Source: Acidobacteriota bacterium
GTDB taxonomy: Bacteria; Acidobacteriota; UBA4820
NCBI GenBank assembly: GCA_029559035.1
Contig: JAKQCT010000037.1
Location: 1 to 34,863, forward strand
Length of the DNA stretch: 34,863 bases
Direction: 5' to 3'
The notes beneath the pieces were generated by a model. It was given only the letters and a program-made list of their open reading frames with translations, had not been told where the DNA came from and searched no databases. Below, piece after piece: positions 1 to 8,918 of this stretch. Position 1 is the first letter of the stretch, and every line of letters begins with the position of its first letter. A program made the position numbers and the translations under genes.

Positions 1-1
1 G

Positions 2-184
2 GATATCATCCTCGTCAGCGAGGACGGGTACCTGAAGATACACCCCTTCCCCGGCATCTTCGACCTGGAAGAAGCGGACAACTCCAAGCAACCCCAAAAA
101 CAGGAACAGAGTACGGAGACCCCCGAACAGGAAAATGAAGATACCGGCGGAGAACCCGAAAGCCAAAGCGGGGAAGAAGAATAG
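2..184 (+). CDS. C-terminal fragment of an unrecognised protein with an acidic Gln/Glu tail
   Basis: The reading frame is open from the left edge to a TAG at 182-184 and encodes 60 residues. The first part, starting DIILVSEDGYLKIHPFPGIF, looks like the end of a folded domain. The rest is low-complexity and rich in Glu, Gln, Pro and Ser, ending in GEEE. Base use fits the GC-rich coding style of the window. The start and most of the protein lie outside the window, so I do not assign a function. The acidic tail suggests a disordered C-terminus. Confidence 0.6.
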   Translation, partial: DIILVSEDGYLKIHPFPGIFDLEEADNSKQPQKQEQSTETPEQENEDTGGEPESQSGEEE

Positions 185-230
185 GGTTGAAGGATGAATC
201 AACGCGGAATAGCCGTTGGAGCCTCACTAT

Positions 231-272
231 TAATTAGTCTCGTGTCCCCTGAATTCCATCCCCTGAATTCCA
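231..272. repeat. REP-like GGGGACAC motif with a 13-bp direct repeat
   Basis: A 13-base unit (CCCCTGAATTCCA) occurs at 246-258 and again at 260-272, separated by one base. Read on the minus strand, the right part gives GGAATTCAGGGGACACGAGA followed by an A/T-rich stretch. It has the same GGGG(A/T)CA start as the ends of the RAYT transposon at 33783-34743. I infer a relic of a RAYT-mobilised repeat; similarity to known repeat families is from memory. Confidence 0.4.
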
Positions 273-279
273 CTACCTA

Positions 280-672
280 TCAAGGGGCTACAAATGGAGG
301 TATATACGGCACTTTGATTGGTTCCGTAGCATGATCATTGCAAGGAAGGAGAACGACAATACCAGAATCTGGTGGCGGGTATTCATAACTTACGTTAATC
401 AAAGAGTTATTATTTGGGCAACGAACTACCAGCAAACAAGATTCTCTAAGATCTGACAGATTGACTTCTGCAACACCTGTTTCATCGGTAATACTTTGTG
501 GCCAGTAGTCATGACCCCGTATTATCTGCACGGCGGCACCTTTTATAGGATGCCCCTGATAATCAAGAACCGTTATTGGATAATGGTCCAGTTCAATTTG
601 ATGCAATGGCTTCTTGGCCGCGCATCCACATAAAAACAAGAAGCAAGTTGTTATCAGAAACAATTTTTGCAA
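280..672 (-). CDS. Small lipoprotein, unknown function
   Basis: The protein is 130 residues long and begins with a short lysine, a hydrophobic core and the lipobox LCGC, predicting lipidation of Cys17 and anchoring in the envelope. The mature part (about residues 20-90) has the look of a small beta-sandwich of the carboxypeptidase-regulatory type, with an ITVLDYQGHPIKGAAVQI stretch and a later TDETGVAEV turn. The C-terminus is proline-rich. The start is a TTG with a GGAGG ribosome-binding site five bases upstream. The gene is more A/T-rich than the antiporter and peptidase genes nearby and sits between repeat fragments, so it may have been acquired. I do not recognise a specific family. Confidence 0.7.
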   Translation of the reverse strand: MQKLFLITTCFLFLCGCAAKKPLHQIELDHYPITVLDYQGHPIKGAAVQIIRGHDYWPQSITDETGVAEVNLSDLRESCLLVVRCPNNNSLINVSYEYPPPDSGIVVLLPCNDHATEPIKVPYIPPFVAP

Positions 673-689
673 TATGACCTCCAGGACAA

Positions 690-718
690 ATTCTATCCCT
701 GAGACAGCTTGAAAACAA
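690..718 (-). promoter_or_regulatory. Possible promoter for the small lipoprotein gene
   Basis: On the minus strand TTGTTT (713-718) is followed after 17 bases by TAGAAT (690-695), just upstream of the ribosome-binding site. The -10 box is good and the -35 box is poor. A GCTTG/CAAGC hairpin overlaps the -35 region. Confidence 0.35.
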
Positions 719-741
719 GCGCCCAGTGTCGGAGACGCCGA

Positions 742-760
742 CGCATAGACGCCGATAGGC
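742..760. repeat. Dispersed repeat, first copy (pair at 33683-33701)
   Basis: CGCATAGACGCCGATAGGC here matches 33683-33701 in 18 of 19 positions and in the same orientation. Inside this copy AGACGCCGA is also directly repeated (733-741 and 748-756). The surrounding 690-838 stretch holds no gene; it also contains the hairpin-forming AGCGCAAGCGCT at about 830-841 and an AAGGGGCCCCCTT palindrome near 809. Confidence 0.5.
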
Positions 761-838
761 TTTTACTGAAATAATTTTTGCGCCGTGCGTCGAATTTACT
801 TCGCGCTAAGGGGCCCCCTTCTTCGGAAAGCGCAAGCG

Positions 839-1939
839 CTAGCTTGCAGGCAGGAAGTAGAAGACCATCCCGAGGATCACATAGACAGAAAGGAGCTGGA
901 CGCCCTCGAGCCAGTGCGACTCGCCGTCGCTGGTCACCTGTCCCGCTATCGCCACCGCGACGACCACCGCCAGCACCTCCGGCAGAGTGAAAACAAGGTC
1001 CATCGGCTTCGGGCCCAGAAGAAGGCTGGCGAGGACCAGGACCGGCGCGACGAAGAGCGCGATCTGGATGCTGCTCCCCACAGCGATCCCGATACTGAGG
1101 TCCATCCTGTTCCGCGCCGCCGCCAGAAGCGCGGTGCTGTGCTCGGCCGCGTTGCCTATGATGGCGACGACTATGATGCCGACGAAGACACCCGTCATCC
1201 CGAAAGTATGAGCCGCGTGCTCGACCGTCGCCACCAGTATCTCGCTGACCAGGACGACGAGCCCCGTCGCGCAGGCAAGCACCGTCAGGGATCTCTTCAT
1301 GCTCCACGGTTCGCCTTTCTGCGGGCGGCCGTTGCCGTGTTCCTCTTCAGGCGCGGTGAAAAGGTGCTTGTGCGTCCGGAGCGAAAAATAGAGGCTGAGG
1401 GCGTAGGTGACGAGAAGGACGACGGCGATCTCGATGCTGAGGCCCGCCTCGTGAAGAAGGACCTCCTTCCCTCCGAGGTAGTGGTAGGCCGCCGGAAGGA
1501 CGAGGGCGATCGCCGCGAGAGTCAGCATCGACGCCTGGCTGCGCGCGCCCTGCGCGTTGAATTTCTGGACCTTGTGCTTCATCCCCCCGGCGATCATCGC
1601 GCCGCCCAGAACGAGAAGGATGTTGCCGATTATTGATCCGGTAAGAGAAGCCTTGACGACATCGTGAAGGCCGCGGCTGAGAGCTGCCAGCGCGATTATG
1701 AGCTCGGCCGCGTTGCCGAAGGTCGCGTTGAGGAGGCCGCCCACAGCTTCCCCGGTCTTTTCGGCGAGATGCTCGGTCGCCTGCCCCATCCAGCCGGCGA
1801 GGGGGATCACCGCCAGGCACGAGGCGATGAAGGTGAAAGTCTGCAGATCCGGCGCGGCGAAGTGCAGAACGACAGCAAGGGGAACGAAGATCAGCAGCCA
1901 GTCGATCGAGAACCTGAACTTTCTTGTCGTGAACATCAT
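839..1939 (-). CDS. cax: Ca2+/H+ antiporter, CaCA superfamily, CAX type
   Basis: This 366-residue inner-membrane protein exports Ca2+ in exchange for protons. It has about eleven hydrophobic segments arranged as two homologous halves. The two diagnostic alpha-repeats are visible: [15 protein letters not shown] near residues 69-82 and [17 protein letters not shown] near residues 251-267, each with the acidic residue (Glu79 in the first) expected for cation binding. The length is normal for bacterial CAX proteins. It starts 23 bases after the stop of the His/Cys protein upstream and is probably the last gene of that minus-strand operon. Family assignment is secure; the transported ion is inferred from the family. 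Confidence 0.93.
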   Translation of the reverse strand: MMFTTRKFRFSIDWLLIFVPLAVVLHFAAPDLQTFTFIASCLAVIPLAGWMGQATEHLAEKTGEAVGGLLNATFGNAAELIIALAALSRGLHDVVKASLTGSIIGNILLVLGGAMIAGGMKHKVQKFNAQGARSQASMLTLAAIALVLPAAYHYLGGKEVLLHEAGLSIEIAVVLLVTYALSLYFSLRTHKHLFTAPEEEHGNGRPQKGEPWSMKRSLTVLACATGLVVLVSEILVATVEHAAHTFGMTGVFVGIIVVAIIGNAAEHSTALLAAARNRMDLSIGIAVGSSIQIALFVAPVLVLASLLLGPKPMDLVFTLPEVLAVVVAVAIAGQVTSDGESHWLEGVQLLSVYVILGMVFYFLPAS

Positions 1940-1962
1940 CAGTCATGCTCTCCCGGGATCGT

Positions 1963-2559
1963 TCACTCTTTTATTACCATCCTGAAGCCCAACTCGCGGA
2001 TCAGGCGGGGCGCGGTTTCCTTGATCCGCCTTTCCACCGCCAGGATCCCCGATTTCGTCATCGCGTTCTTCTGAAGCTCCGAGAGGAAAAGCGTCTCGAA
2101 GACTGTGGACTTGACCCAGTCGACCTCGTACCTGTACCCGGCGACGGCGAGCGCGTCGAACTTCCTTACCATGTTGCGCAGGATCTTCGAGGGAACGTTG
2201 AGGAAACTGCATGCGCCGAAATATATCAGCTGTCCGTGGCAGGAATCCTCGAGGCTCTCGAGGAAAACATCGAAACCCACGGGCTTCGTCCTCCCGCTTT
2301 CCCCTGCGAGAAATATCTCTCCGGGGCTTCCGTGGAAGGCGAGGTAGAGGATGGGATAATCCCTGTACTTGTTCTGAGTCCATTTGCCCAGGTAATGGCT
2401 CAGCTCGCCCTGAGTCGCAACGTCCCTGTAGATGTAGGGGACTTCGAGCGCGGAATTGCGGAGAAGGTCCAGTATCGGCTTCACCGTCTCCCGCTTCTTC
2501 ATGTTGCCTGACCAGTCGGCAACTTCAAGACAGAATATCCCCTTGCTTTTCTTTCCCAT
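1963..2559 (-). CDS. Caspase/CHAT-fold-like protein with a His-Cys pair (DUF6642-like)
   Basis: The protein has 198 residues, no signal peptide and no membrane segment. Two features suggest the clan CD (caspase/CHAT) peptidase fold: a hydrophobic strand ending in His-Gly ([12 protein letters not shown], His76) and a second strand ending in Gly-Ala-Cys (LIYFGACSF, Cys117), the usual positions of the catalytic dyad. The start, [11 protein letters not shown], resembles a family I remember as DUF6642, which I could not check. It lies between a secreted TPR protein (49-base gap) and the antiporter (23-base gap), so co-transcription is likely. No target is known. A non-catalytic regulator of the same fold is also possible. 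Confidence 0.72.
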   Translation of the reverse strand: MGKKSKGIFCLEVADWSGNMKKRETVKPILDLLRNSALEVPYIYRDVATQGELSHYLGKWTQNKYRDYPILYLAFHGSPGEIFLAGESGRTKPVGFDVFLESLEDSCHGQLIYFGACSFLNVPSKILRNMVRKFDALAVAGYRYEVDWVKSTVFETLFLSELQKNAMTKSGILAVERRIKETAPRLIRELGFRMVIKE

Positions 2560-2608
2560 CAGCAGCCCTTCACAACGGTCCTCACAAGGACATTCTCCCG
2601 CCCCGATC

Positions 2609-3571
2609 CTATTTCGCGGGGGCGCGTGAAGCTTCTTTGGCCCACTGTTCGAGCGAGTCGGGCATCTTTTCCCCGCTCAGCTCGAAATATTTTTTCGCGG
2701 TCTTCTCGAACTCCGCCTTCCTTCCCATCCTGTAATACGCGAGGGCTCTGATGAGCTGTCCGTCCGGATAGTCGACTCCGACCCTCGACAGTCCCTGCTT
2801 GAAGATCGTGTCGTAATCGCCCATATCCAGAAGCTGCCTGAAATAGCCGTAGTAGGCGAGGCCGAAAGGCTTCTTTCCGACTTCCGACAGGTCGTAGGCC
2901 TTCTTGAACATGTCGAGCGCCTTGCGGTCGTTCCCGAGGAGCTTGTGCGCCTGCCCCGAATTGAAGAGCACGAGTGGCTGGCCCGGGACGGCTTCGAGCG
3001 AGATCTCGAAGAAATAGTTGGCCGTCTCGGGATCGTTCTGCTTCAGCATCATGTCGACGCCGCAGTTGGTTATCGCCGAAGGGTCGATCTTCGCGGCCTT
3101 TAGGAAACTGGCGCGCGCTTCGCCCTTCTTTTTCTGCGCCAGCTGAGCCATCCCGAGGTTGGCGAAACCCAGCGCGTATCGCGGATCCAGCTTCACGGCT
3201 GTCCCCGCCGATGTTTCGGCCTCGGTGTATCTCTTCTGCGAAAGAAGCATCGCGGAGAGGTCCGAGTGGGGAGGAGCGAATTTCGGATCTGCTTCGATCG
3301 CTTTCCTGAAGCATTTTTCCGCGGCCTCCATGTTTCCGTTCTGGAAGGCTATCCTGCCGAGGTAGAGGAACACCACCGCGTCCCCGTTGTTCTCCTTCGC
3401 GAGGGACGCCAGAAGGTCGTAGGATTCCTGGAGCTTTCCTTCTTCGTAATGCTGTATCGCGAGATTCACGATCTCCTCCCGCGCTCCCCCGCCGAGGTCC
3501 TGGCAGACCGCGCACATCGGGCCTATCAACATCAATGAAAACATGACGATGAACCTTATCTTCTTGATCAT
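2609..3571 (-). CDS. Secreted tetratricopeptide-repeat protein
   Basis: The chosen ATG at 3571 gives 320 residues and has GGAGAG seven bases upstream; the longer reading from 3634 lacks a ribosome-binding site and would bury the signal peptide. Residues 1-23 form a signal peptide (KKIR, hydrophobic core, then AVCQ). The mature protein is a series of TPR helical pairs with typical spacing, for example FLYLGRIAFQNGNMEAAEKC and LGFANLGMAQLAQKKKGEAR, each followed by a DP turn. Such proteins scaffold complexes at the cell envelope. It is the first gene of a probable operon with the His/Cys protein and the antiporter. Partner and role are unknown. Confidence 0.85.
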   Translation of the reverse strand: MIKKIRFIVMFSLMLIGPMCAVCQDLGGGAREEIVNLAIQHYEEGKLQESYDLLASLAKENNGDAVVFLYLGRIAFQNGNMEAAEKCFRKAIEADPKFAPPHSDLSAMLLSQKRYTEAETSAGTAVKLDPRYALGFANLGMAQLAQKKKGEARASFLKAAKIDPSAITNCGVDMMLKQNDPETANYFFEISLEAVPGQPLVLFNSGQAHKLLGNDRKALDMFKKAYDLSEVGKKPFGLAYYGYFRQLLDMGDYDTIFKQGLSRVGVDYPDGQLIRALAYYRMGRKAEFEKTAKKYFELSGEKMPDSLEQWAKEASRAPAK

Positions 3572-3684
3572 CCTGTTTCTCTCCAATTCAGCCCGCCGGG
3601 CATTCCTCCACTTTTCACTTTTTTTATTTTTCAATTTTCAATCTTCATTTTTCAATTGTGTCCGCCTTCTTCCTTCCGTCTTCC

Positions 3685-3710
3685 GGGCGAACGGCCGTTC
3701 GCCCCTACAT
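3685..3710. repeat. Palindromic repeat, copy A
   Basis: A perfect 20-base palindrome (3685-3704, half-site GGGCGAACGG) followed by CTACA. The same sequence occurs in the opposite orientation at 25660-25685, giving about 26 identical bases. It lies in the intergenic stretch between the M24 peptidase and the TPR gene, which otherwise holds only T-rich filler. It looks like a member of a dispersed REP-type family. Confidence 0.75.
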
Positions 3711-3716
3711 TTTTCC

Positions 3717-4898
3717 TCATTCGAGTATCCGCGCCAGCTTCTCCTGCCGTTTCCCCGTGACGACGGCGCCCTTTTCAGAGATGAAGACGTTGACCTCGGA
3801 GCGGAACCCGATCTTTCCCTTGAGGTAGATCCCCGGCTCGATCGAGAACATCGTGCCTTCGAGGAGCTTCCTCTCGTCGCGGGTCTCGTAGTCGTCCATG
3901 TTGGCCCCGTCCGCGTGATCCTCCGTGTGGATGGAGTGGCCCGTCCTGTGGACAAAGTATTCGCCGTAACCGGCCTTGTCTATGACATCCCTCGTCGCCC
4001 GGTCCACTTCCCAGCCGCGGACGTCCCTTCGGGAGCATTCTTCCGCCTTGGCGATCCCCGCGTCCCTCGCCGCGACCACTATGTCGAAGATCTTTTCGAC
4101 CTCCGGAGGGACTTCGCTCCCGACGTAACCGCACCAGGTGATGTCCGCGAAGATGGCGTCCTCGCCCTTCTTCTTGGCCCAGATGTCTATCAGCAGGACG
4201 TCGCCCTTCTTTATCACATGGCTCCCCTCTTTTCGAGGCTCGAAATGGGGGTCGGCGGCGTGTTCGTTCACCGCGGCTATCGGAGGAGAGGTCGTCCAAA
4301 GGCCTCTCTCCTCTATGAATCTCAGGAGCGCCTGCTGGAGCTCGTACTCGTTCATCGATTTGCCCGAACCGACGCTCTGCTTCACCAGGCCGAAGCCGTG
4401 GCCTATCGAATCCTCGAGGACCTTCAGGGCCCTGAGGTGGCTTTGATACTGCTCTTCGTTCAAAGTGACGGTGAACTTGGCGACAAGGTCGCCCGAATGG
4501 ACGATCTCTATCCCGAGGGAGCGGATCAGCTCGCCGACCCCGAGGTCGAGCCGCGACAGTGCCGGGATGACCCCGTCCGGCGAATACTCCGCCGCTATCT
4601 TCCTGCAGCCTTTCAGGGCTTTTCTAACCTCCTCCTGCCACTCCTGCCACCTGCTGTAAAAGATCTCCTTTCCGGGAGCCGCGTCGAGCGAATGCGGTTC
4701 TATGTTGTGAAGGATCTTCAGGGGCTCGCCTGCCGCCGGGATGAAATAGAAGAAACGCCTGGTGGTGAAGGCCGGGGAATTATCGCGTAACAGCCTCTCC
4801 GCAATGGGGTTGCTGGCCCTGAATGAGGTGAAGAACCAGCCGTCCAGCCCCTGCGCCTTCAGTTCCGCCTGAATATCCTGAATTAAACCCTTTTTCAT
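3717..4898 (-). CDS. M24 family metallopeptidase (Xaa-Pro aminopeptidase type)
   Basis: A cytoplasmic metallopeptidase that would remove N-terminal residues ahead of proline. The ATG at 4898 has a GGGAG site; the longer reading from 4934 has none. The protein is 393 residues: a creatinase-type N-terminal domain (about 1-145) and a pita-bread catalytic domain (about 150-393). The five expected metal ligands are visible: Asp238 in LLIDIW, Asp252 in IFADIT, His321 in the HRTGHSIH block, Glu354 in FSIEPGIY and Glu368 in FRSEVNV. All are intact, so activity is likely. Substrate preference cannot be read from the sequence. The gene is divergent from the thioesterase-SMC operon, 80 bases apart. Confidence 0.9.
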   Translation of the reverse strand: MKKGLIQDIQAELKAQGLDGWFFTSFRASNPIAERLLRDNSPAFTTRRFFYFIPAAGEPLKILHNIEPHSLDAAPGKEIFYSRWQEWQEEVRKALKGCRKIAAEYSPDGVIPALSRLDLGVGELIRSLGIEIVHSGDLVAKFTVTLNEEQYQSHLRALKVLEDSIGHGFGLVKQSVGSGKSMNEYELQQALLRFIEERGLWTTSPPIAAVNEHAADPHFEPRKEGSHVIKKGDVLLIDIWAKKKGEDAIFADITWCGYVGSEVPPEVEKIFDIVVAARDAGIAKAEECSRRDVRGWEVDRATRDVIDKAGYGEYFVHRTGHSIHTEDHADGANMDDYETRDERKLLEGTMFSIEPGIYLKGKIGFRSEVNVFISEKGAVVTGKRQEKLARILE

Positions 4899-4978
4899 GG
4901 TAAAATCTCCCTTCTGGAATAGAGAGGTTACCACCTTTCAGGATAAAAAATGAAGCCCTGCGGGAGGTTCGAGCTGCA

Positions 4979-5392
4979 ATGAAAGGCTACAAGGTCGTCA
5001 CCAAGATACAGCTCAGGTTCAGGGACCTGGACGCGATAGGCCACGTGAACGCCCCGGTCTATTTCAGCTACCTTGAGCTGGGAAGGCTTGAAATGTTCAA
5101 CCGCATGGCGGGAAAGAAGATGAAGCTTCAAGAGATCGACTTCATCGTCGGGCGGCTCGAAGGGGACTATCTCGCGCCGGTGGTGCTCGGCGACGAGCTT
5201 ACGCTCGGCACGAGGCTCGTTTCCCTGGGCAGGACGTCGTGCGTCGTCGAACAGCTCCTGGAGGCGAACGGAAAACCGGCCTTCAAGGCGCGGGAAGTCC
5301 TCGTCTTCATCGACCGGGAAAAGAAAAGCAAGAAGCCGGTCCCCGGGTATGTGCTCGACGGGGCGGCCGAATTCATGACGAAGGAAGATTGA
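4979..5392 (+). CDS. Hotdog-fold acyl-CoA thioesterase (4HBT/YbgC type)
   Basis: The 137-residue protein matches the 4-hydroxybenzoyl-CoA thioesterase family, which hydrolyses acyl-CoA or acyl-ACP thioesters in the cytoplasm. The signature is at the N-terminus: RFRDLDAIGHVNAPVYFSYL (residues 13-32), containing the catalytic Asp and the GHVN turn. The size is that of a single hotdog domain, so it probably works as a dimer of dimers. A GGGAGG lies upstream of the ATG at a slightly long spacing. Its stop overlaps the smc start by one base (TGATG), so the two are translationally coupled and this is the first gene of the long plus-strand operon. The substrate is unknown. Confidence 0.88.
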   Translation: MKGYKVVTKIQLRFRDLDAIGHVNAPVYFSYLELGRLEMFNRMAGKKMKLQEIDFIVGRLEGDYLAPVVLGDELTLGTRLVSLGRTSCVVEQLLEANGKPAFKAREVLVFIDREKKSKKPVPGYVLDGAAEFMTKED

Positions 5393-8300
5393 TGCTGAAA
5401 CTGAGACAACTGGAGGTCCAGGGATTCAAATCCTTTGTGGACAAGACAAAGATCGAACTCAAGGAAGACCTGCTGATAGTCGTGGGTCCGAACGGCAGCG
5501 GAAAGAGCAACATCGCGGACTGCATCCTCTGGGCCATCGGGGAGCAGAGCGCGAAGAGCCTCAGGGGCGCGAAGATGCAGGACGTCATCTTTCACGGGAC
5601 GAAAAAGCGCCCTGCGGCCGGCAGCGCGGAAGTTTTCCTGCTCTTCGAGAAGGAGGACGGCCAGAAGATCCGCGTCGGCAGGCGCCTCAACCGCAACGGG
5701 GACAGCTCCTACGTCATCGACGACAGCAACGTCAGGCTCAAGGACATCCACGAGTTCTGCTACAGGAACAACATATCGGTGCAGGGCAGCTACCTCGTGG
5801 AGCAGGGGCGCGTCGAAAAGATGCTGGCGCTGAGCCCTCAGGAACGCAAGAGCCTTTTCGAGGAGGTGGCCGGCATAGCCCATTACAAGGAGAGCCGCAA
5901 GACCTCGGAATCGAAGCTGAACTCGACGAAACAGGACCTCCTGAGGGTAAGCGACATAATAGTCGAAGTGGAGGCCGAGCAGGCGGAGCTTAAAAAACAG
6001 GCGCTGAGGGCCGAGCGCTTCATGAAACTGCAGGCCGAGCTGGACGCCAAGAGACGGGCGATCTTCGGCAGGAACCTTCAGGAGCTGACGGCGAGGAAAA
6101 GGCTTCTCGGTGAAGAACTGGCCCTCTACTACGACGAGCGCGCCAAGAGAAGCGCCGCCCTGGCTACGCTGGAATCGGGCCTCGAAGCTTCCCGCCTGAG
6201 GAAACACGACGAGGAAAGCGCCTTCGACAGGCTCACGGGGGAGATCCACGAACTGGAGCTTTCCAAGCAGAAGAAGGAACAGGAGAACAAGAGGCGCTTC
6301 GACCAGATCGTCAACGCCAAGGAGCGCATACGCCAGATCGACGAGGACCAGGTGATCCTGGCCCAGAGGGAGAAGGACCGCCGCAAGGACCTCGGAGGGC
6401 TCGACGCGAGGAAGGAAGAGAGCGCGAGGCAGAAGGAGGAGATCGGCGAAAAGCTCGGGAAAGCCTCGTCTCTCCTGGACGGCCTAAAAAAGAAACTGGA
6501 ATCGACGCTCGGCGAGATAGAGACAAAGAGGAGGTCCAGCCTCGAACTTGCCCAGGAGAGGTCGAGCAGGAACAGCTCGTTCAACCGCATCGGAGAAGAG
6601 CTGAAGAAACTCTCCGAGAGGGAGGCGCGCCAGAAGAGGGAGCTCGAGACCCTTGTCGGCCAGCGGGAAAAGGCCGAGGGGGCCCTCGCGGACGAAGAAG
6701 CCGCGCTTCTGGAAAGAACGAACCGCTTCACCGAAAAAGTCGCCGAGCTCGTCAAGGCGCGGGAGGCGATAGACATAATACGGAAGGACATTTCAGCCCT
6801 GACGGCGGAGACATCCGCCTGCGAAATGAGCATAGCCTCGTGCGGCTCGACGATAAAGGTCCTGCGCGAACAGGAGAAGCTCCAGAAAAGCAAGGCGAGG
6901 GACATCCTGGAAAAAAAGGACCCCTCCCTGGAAGAAAAGAAGCTCGCTTCCATGCTGGCGGGAGTGCCGAAGAAGACCCTCAAGGCCATCGAGCTGATAA
7001 TGGGAGAGGGTTTGCTGGGATACAGGATAGAGGGTCCCGAAAAAGCGTTCTCCCTCCTCGATTCCGCCGGGGACGACCTCAAGGAGAGGGTCGCCTTCCT
7101 GGCCCCGGACATCGCTGGAACGGGAGGGTCCGCCGCCGACCCGAAGAAGCACAAGAGCTTCATCGGTTTCGTGGACGAGATGGACGGTTTTCCCGCCTGG
7201 CTCAAGGGCCATGTCGCCGGTACCGCCCGCTTCTCGGACAGGAAGGACGCCCTGGCGTTCGTCAGGAGCTCGGGACGGCCCGCGATCGTCGGCGATTCGG
7301 TCATCATAAACCCTCACGGGCTGATCTTCGGCGGACCGCCGAAGGAACTGGCCATTCCCCTTCTGAAGATCTCGAAGGAGCTGGAAGAGACGGGCAGGAA
7401 GCTGAAAGAGGAGCAGTCGAAGCTTTCCGGCCTGAAGGAAAAGCTCGCGGCACTGAGGGACAGGGAGAAAGGATCGCTGTCCGCAGAGGAGGCTGCCGCG
7501 GCCGCCAGGGACAGGATGCAGGCGGAGGTGCAGAAGGCGGGCCTCTCGAGGCAGACGGCCGAATCCGAACTGAAAAGGATAGCTTCGCTCGAAAACCTCA
7601 CGAGGGACGAGGAAGCTTCGATCCGCGAACAGCGCGAAGAATACGAGTCGGAGAGAAAGAACCTCGAAGGCCGCCTGAAGAGCGTGGAGAAGGAGCTGGC
7701 GGAAGCCAACGCCTCCCTGTCCATGCTCTCATCGGACGAATCCCGCTTCAGGGAGGACCTTGCCCGCGCCGAGGAATCCCTCACCCGTACGAGGATAGAG
7801 GAATCCCAGTGGGAAGAGAGGAACAAGGCCCTCGAGGAACAGCTGAAGAGCCTTCAGGGCGCCCTCGACGAAGTGACCGGTCTGATAGCGAAGCAAAGAG
7901 ACGAGAAGGAAATGCACTCTTCGAAGATCAGGAAGCTCGAGAACGACATGCTGGAAGAGGAGAAGAGCCTTTCGGAAGTTCTCACTGAAATGACATCCTC
8001 CAGGGAGAAGCTGCAGAACTACGGCGACATCATCAGGAGCCTGGAGGAGGAACTGCAGAGATCCGAGAAACTGGTCAAGGAGGCCAGGGAAACCTCTTCG
8101 GAGGTGCTGAGCGCCATATCCGAGCGGGAGAAAGAGCTGGCCGAGGTCAACTCGGACCACAAGAACATAATCGAAAGGTTCTCCTCGTACTTCGAGGAGG
8201 AATGGGAGTCGCTCGCCGCCGAGTGGGAGGGCGCCCCGAGGATGGAGCCCGAGGAGAGGGAAGCCGGGTTCGCCCAGGTCACGAAGCTCGAGAAGAGGCT

Positions 8301-8916
8301 CGCCGAGATGGGCCCCCAGAACCTTCTCGCCAAGGAAAAATACGACGAAAAGTCGAAGCGCGCGGATTTCCTGAAGGAGCAGAAGAAGGACGTCGAAAGC
8401 GCGATCGCCCAGCTCGAGGAGACGATCAGGAAAACCAACGAGACCATCAAGGCCAGGTACATAGAAGCCTACGAGGAGGTCAACAAGAACTTCACGGAGC
8501 TGTTCAAGGTGGTCTTCGACGGCGGCGAGGCCTACCTCAAGCTGGAGGATCCCGAGAACCCGCTCGAATCCGGCATCGAGATCTTCGCCCAGCCGCCGGG
8601 AAAGAAGGTCGTCCACAACATCCAGCTCAGCGGCGGAGAGAGCGCGCTGGTCGCCCTGACCCTTCTCTTCGCGATCCTTTCCTACAGGCCCCAGCCCTTC
8701 TTCCTCCTGGACGAGGTGGACGCCCCGCTCGACGACGCGAACATAGAGAACGTCTTCTCCAAGCTGCTCCTGCAGTTCTCGCAGAAGGCCCAGTTCATTG
8801 TCATCAGCCACAACAAGCGCACCATGGCGCTGGGGGACGCCATCTACGGAGTGACGATGGAGGAGACGGGGATCTCCAAGATCGTTTCCGTCAGCCTCAG
8901 GGAGGTATCGGCTTAA
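5392..8916 (+). CDS. smc: Chromosome segregation protein SMC
   Basis: The 1174-residue ATPase condenses and organises the chromosome as a dimer, normally with ScpA and ScpB, which are not in this window. Walker A is GPNGSGKS at residues 32-39, the ABC signature LSGGES lies near 1078 and Walker B (FFLLDEVDAP) near 1102. Two long Lys/Glu-rich coiled-coil arms flank a hinge at about 525-650, where the sequence becomes globular and glycine-containing (IEGPEKAFSLL through GLIFGGPPK). The length is typical. The ATG at 5392 overlaps the thioesterase stop. The open frame continues upstream to 5239 but only as overlap with that gene. The next gene starts two bases after the stop. Confidence 0.97.
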   Translation: MLKLRQLEVQGFKSFVDKTKIELKEDLLIVVGPNGSGKSNIADCILWAIGEQSAKSLRGAKMQDVIFHGTKKRPAAGSAEVFLLFEKEDGQKIRVGRRLNRNGDSSYVIDDSNVRLKDIHEFCYRNNISVQGSYLVEQGRVEKMLALSPQERKSLFEEVAGIAHYKESRKTSESKLNSTKQDLLRVSDIIVEVEAEQAELKKQALRAERFMKLQAELDAKRRAIFGRNLQELTARKRLLGEELALYYDERAKRSAALATLESGLEASRLRKHDEESAFDRLTGEIHELELSKQKKEQENKRRFDQIVNAKERIRQIDEDQVILAQREKDRRKDLGGLDARKEESARQKEEIGEKLGKASSLLDGLKKKLESTLGEIETKRRSSLELAQERSSRNSSFNRIGEELKKLSEREARQKRELETLVGQREKAEGALADEEAALLERTNRFTEKVAELVKAREAIDIIRKDISALTAETSACEMSIASCGSTIKVLREQEKLQKSKARDILEKKDPSLEEKKLASMLAGVPKKTLKAIELIMGEGLLGYRIEGPEKAFSLLDSAGDDLKERVAFLAPDIAGTGGSAADPKKHKSFIGFVDEMDGFPAWLKGHVAGTARFSDRKDALAFVRSSGRPAIVGDSVIINPHGLIFGGPPKELAIPLLKISKELEETGRKLKEEQSKLSGLKEKLAALRDREKGSLSAEEAAAAARDRMQAEVQKAGLSRQTAESELKRIASLENLTRDEEASIREQREEYESERKNLEGRLKSVEKELAEANASLSMLSSDESRFREDLARAEESLTRTRIEESQWEERNKALEEQLKSLQGALDEVTGLIAKQRDEKEMHSSKIRKLENDMLEEEKSLSEVLTEMTSSREKLQNYGDIIRSLEEELQRSEKLVKEARETSSEVLSAISEREKELAEVNSDHKNIIERFSSYFEEEWESLAAEWEGAPRMEPEEREAGFAQVTKLEKRLAEMGPQNLLAKEKYDEKSKRADFLKEQKKDVESAIAQLEETIRKTNETIKARYIEAYEEVNKNFTELFKVVFDGGEAYLKLEDPENPLESGIEIFAQPPGKKVVHNIQLSGGESALVALTLLFAILSYRPQPFFLLDEVDAPLDDANIENVFSKLLLQFSQKAQFIVISHNKRTMALGDAIYGVTMEETGISKIVSVSLREVSA

Positions 8917-8918
8917 AG

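Noticed and set aside
194-334. Small plus-strand ORF of 46 codons (MNQRGIAVGASLL)
   Set aside because: It is largely made of the CCCCTGAATTCCA repeat and overlaps the better-supported lipoprotein gene.
785-1636. Long plus-strand ORF opposite the antiporter
   Set aside because: Its product is rich in Arg, Asp and Glu, a typical antisense shadow of a hydrophobic membrane protein gene.
5239-5391. Extended N-terminus of SMC
   Set aside because: It overlaps the thioesterase gene in another frame, and SMC starts with the normal MLKLRQLEVQGFKSF at 5392.
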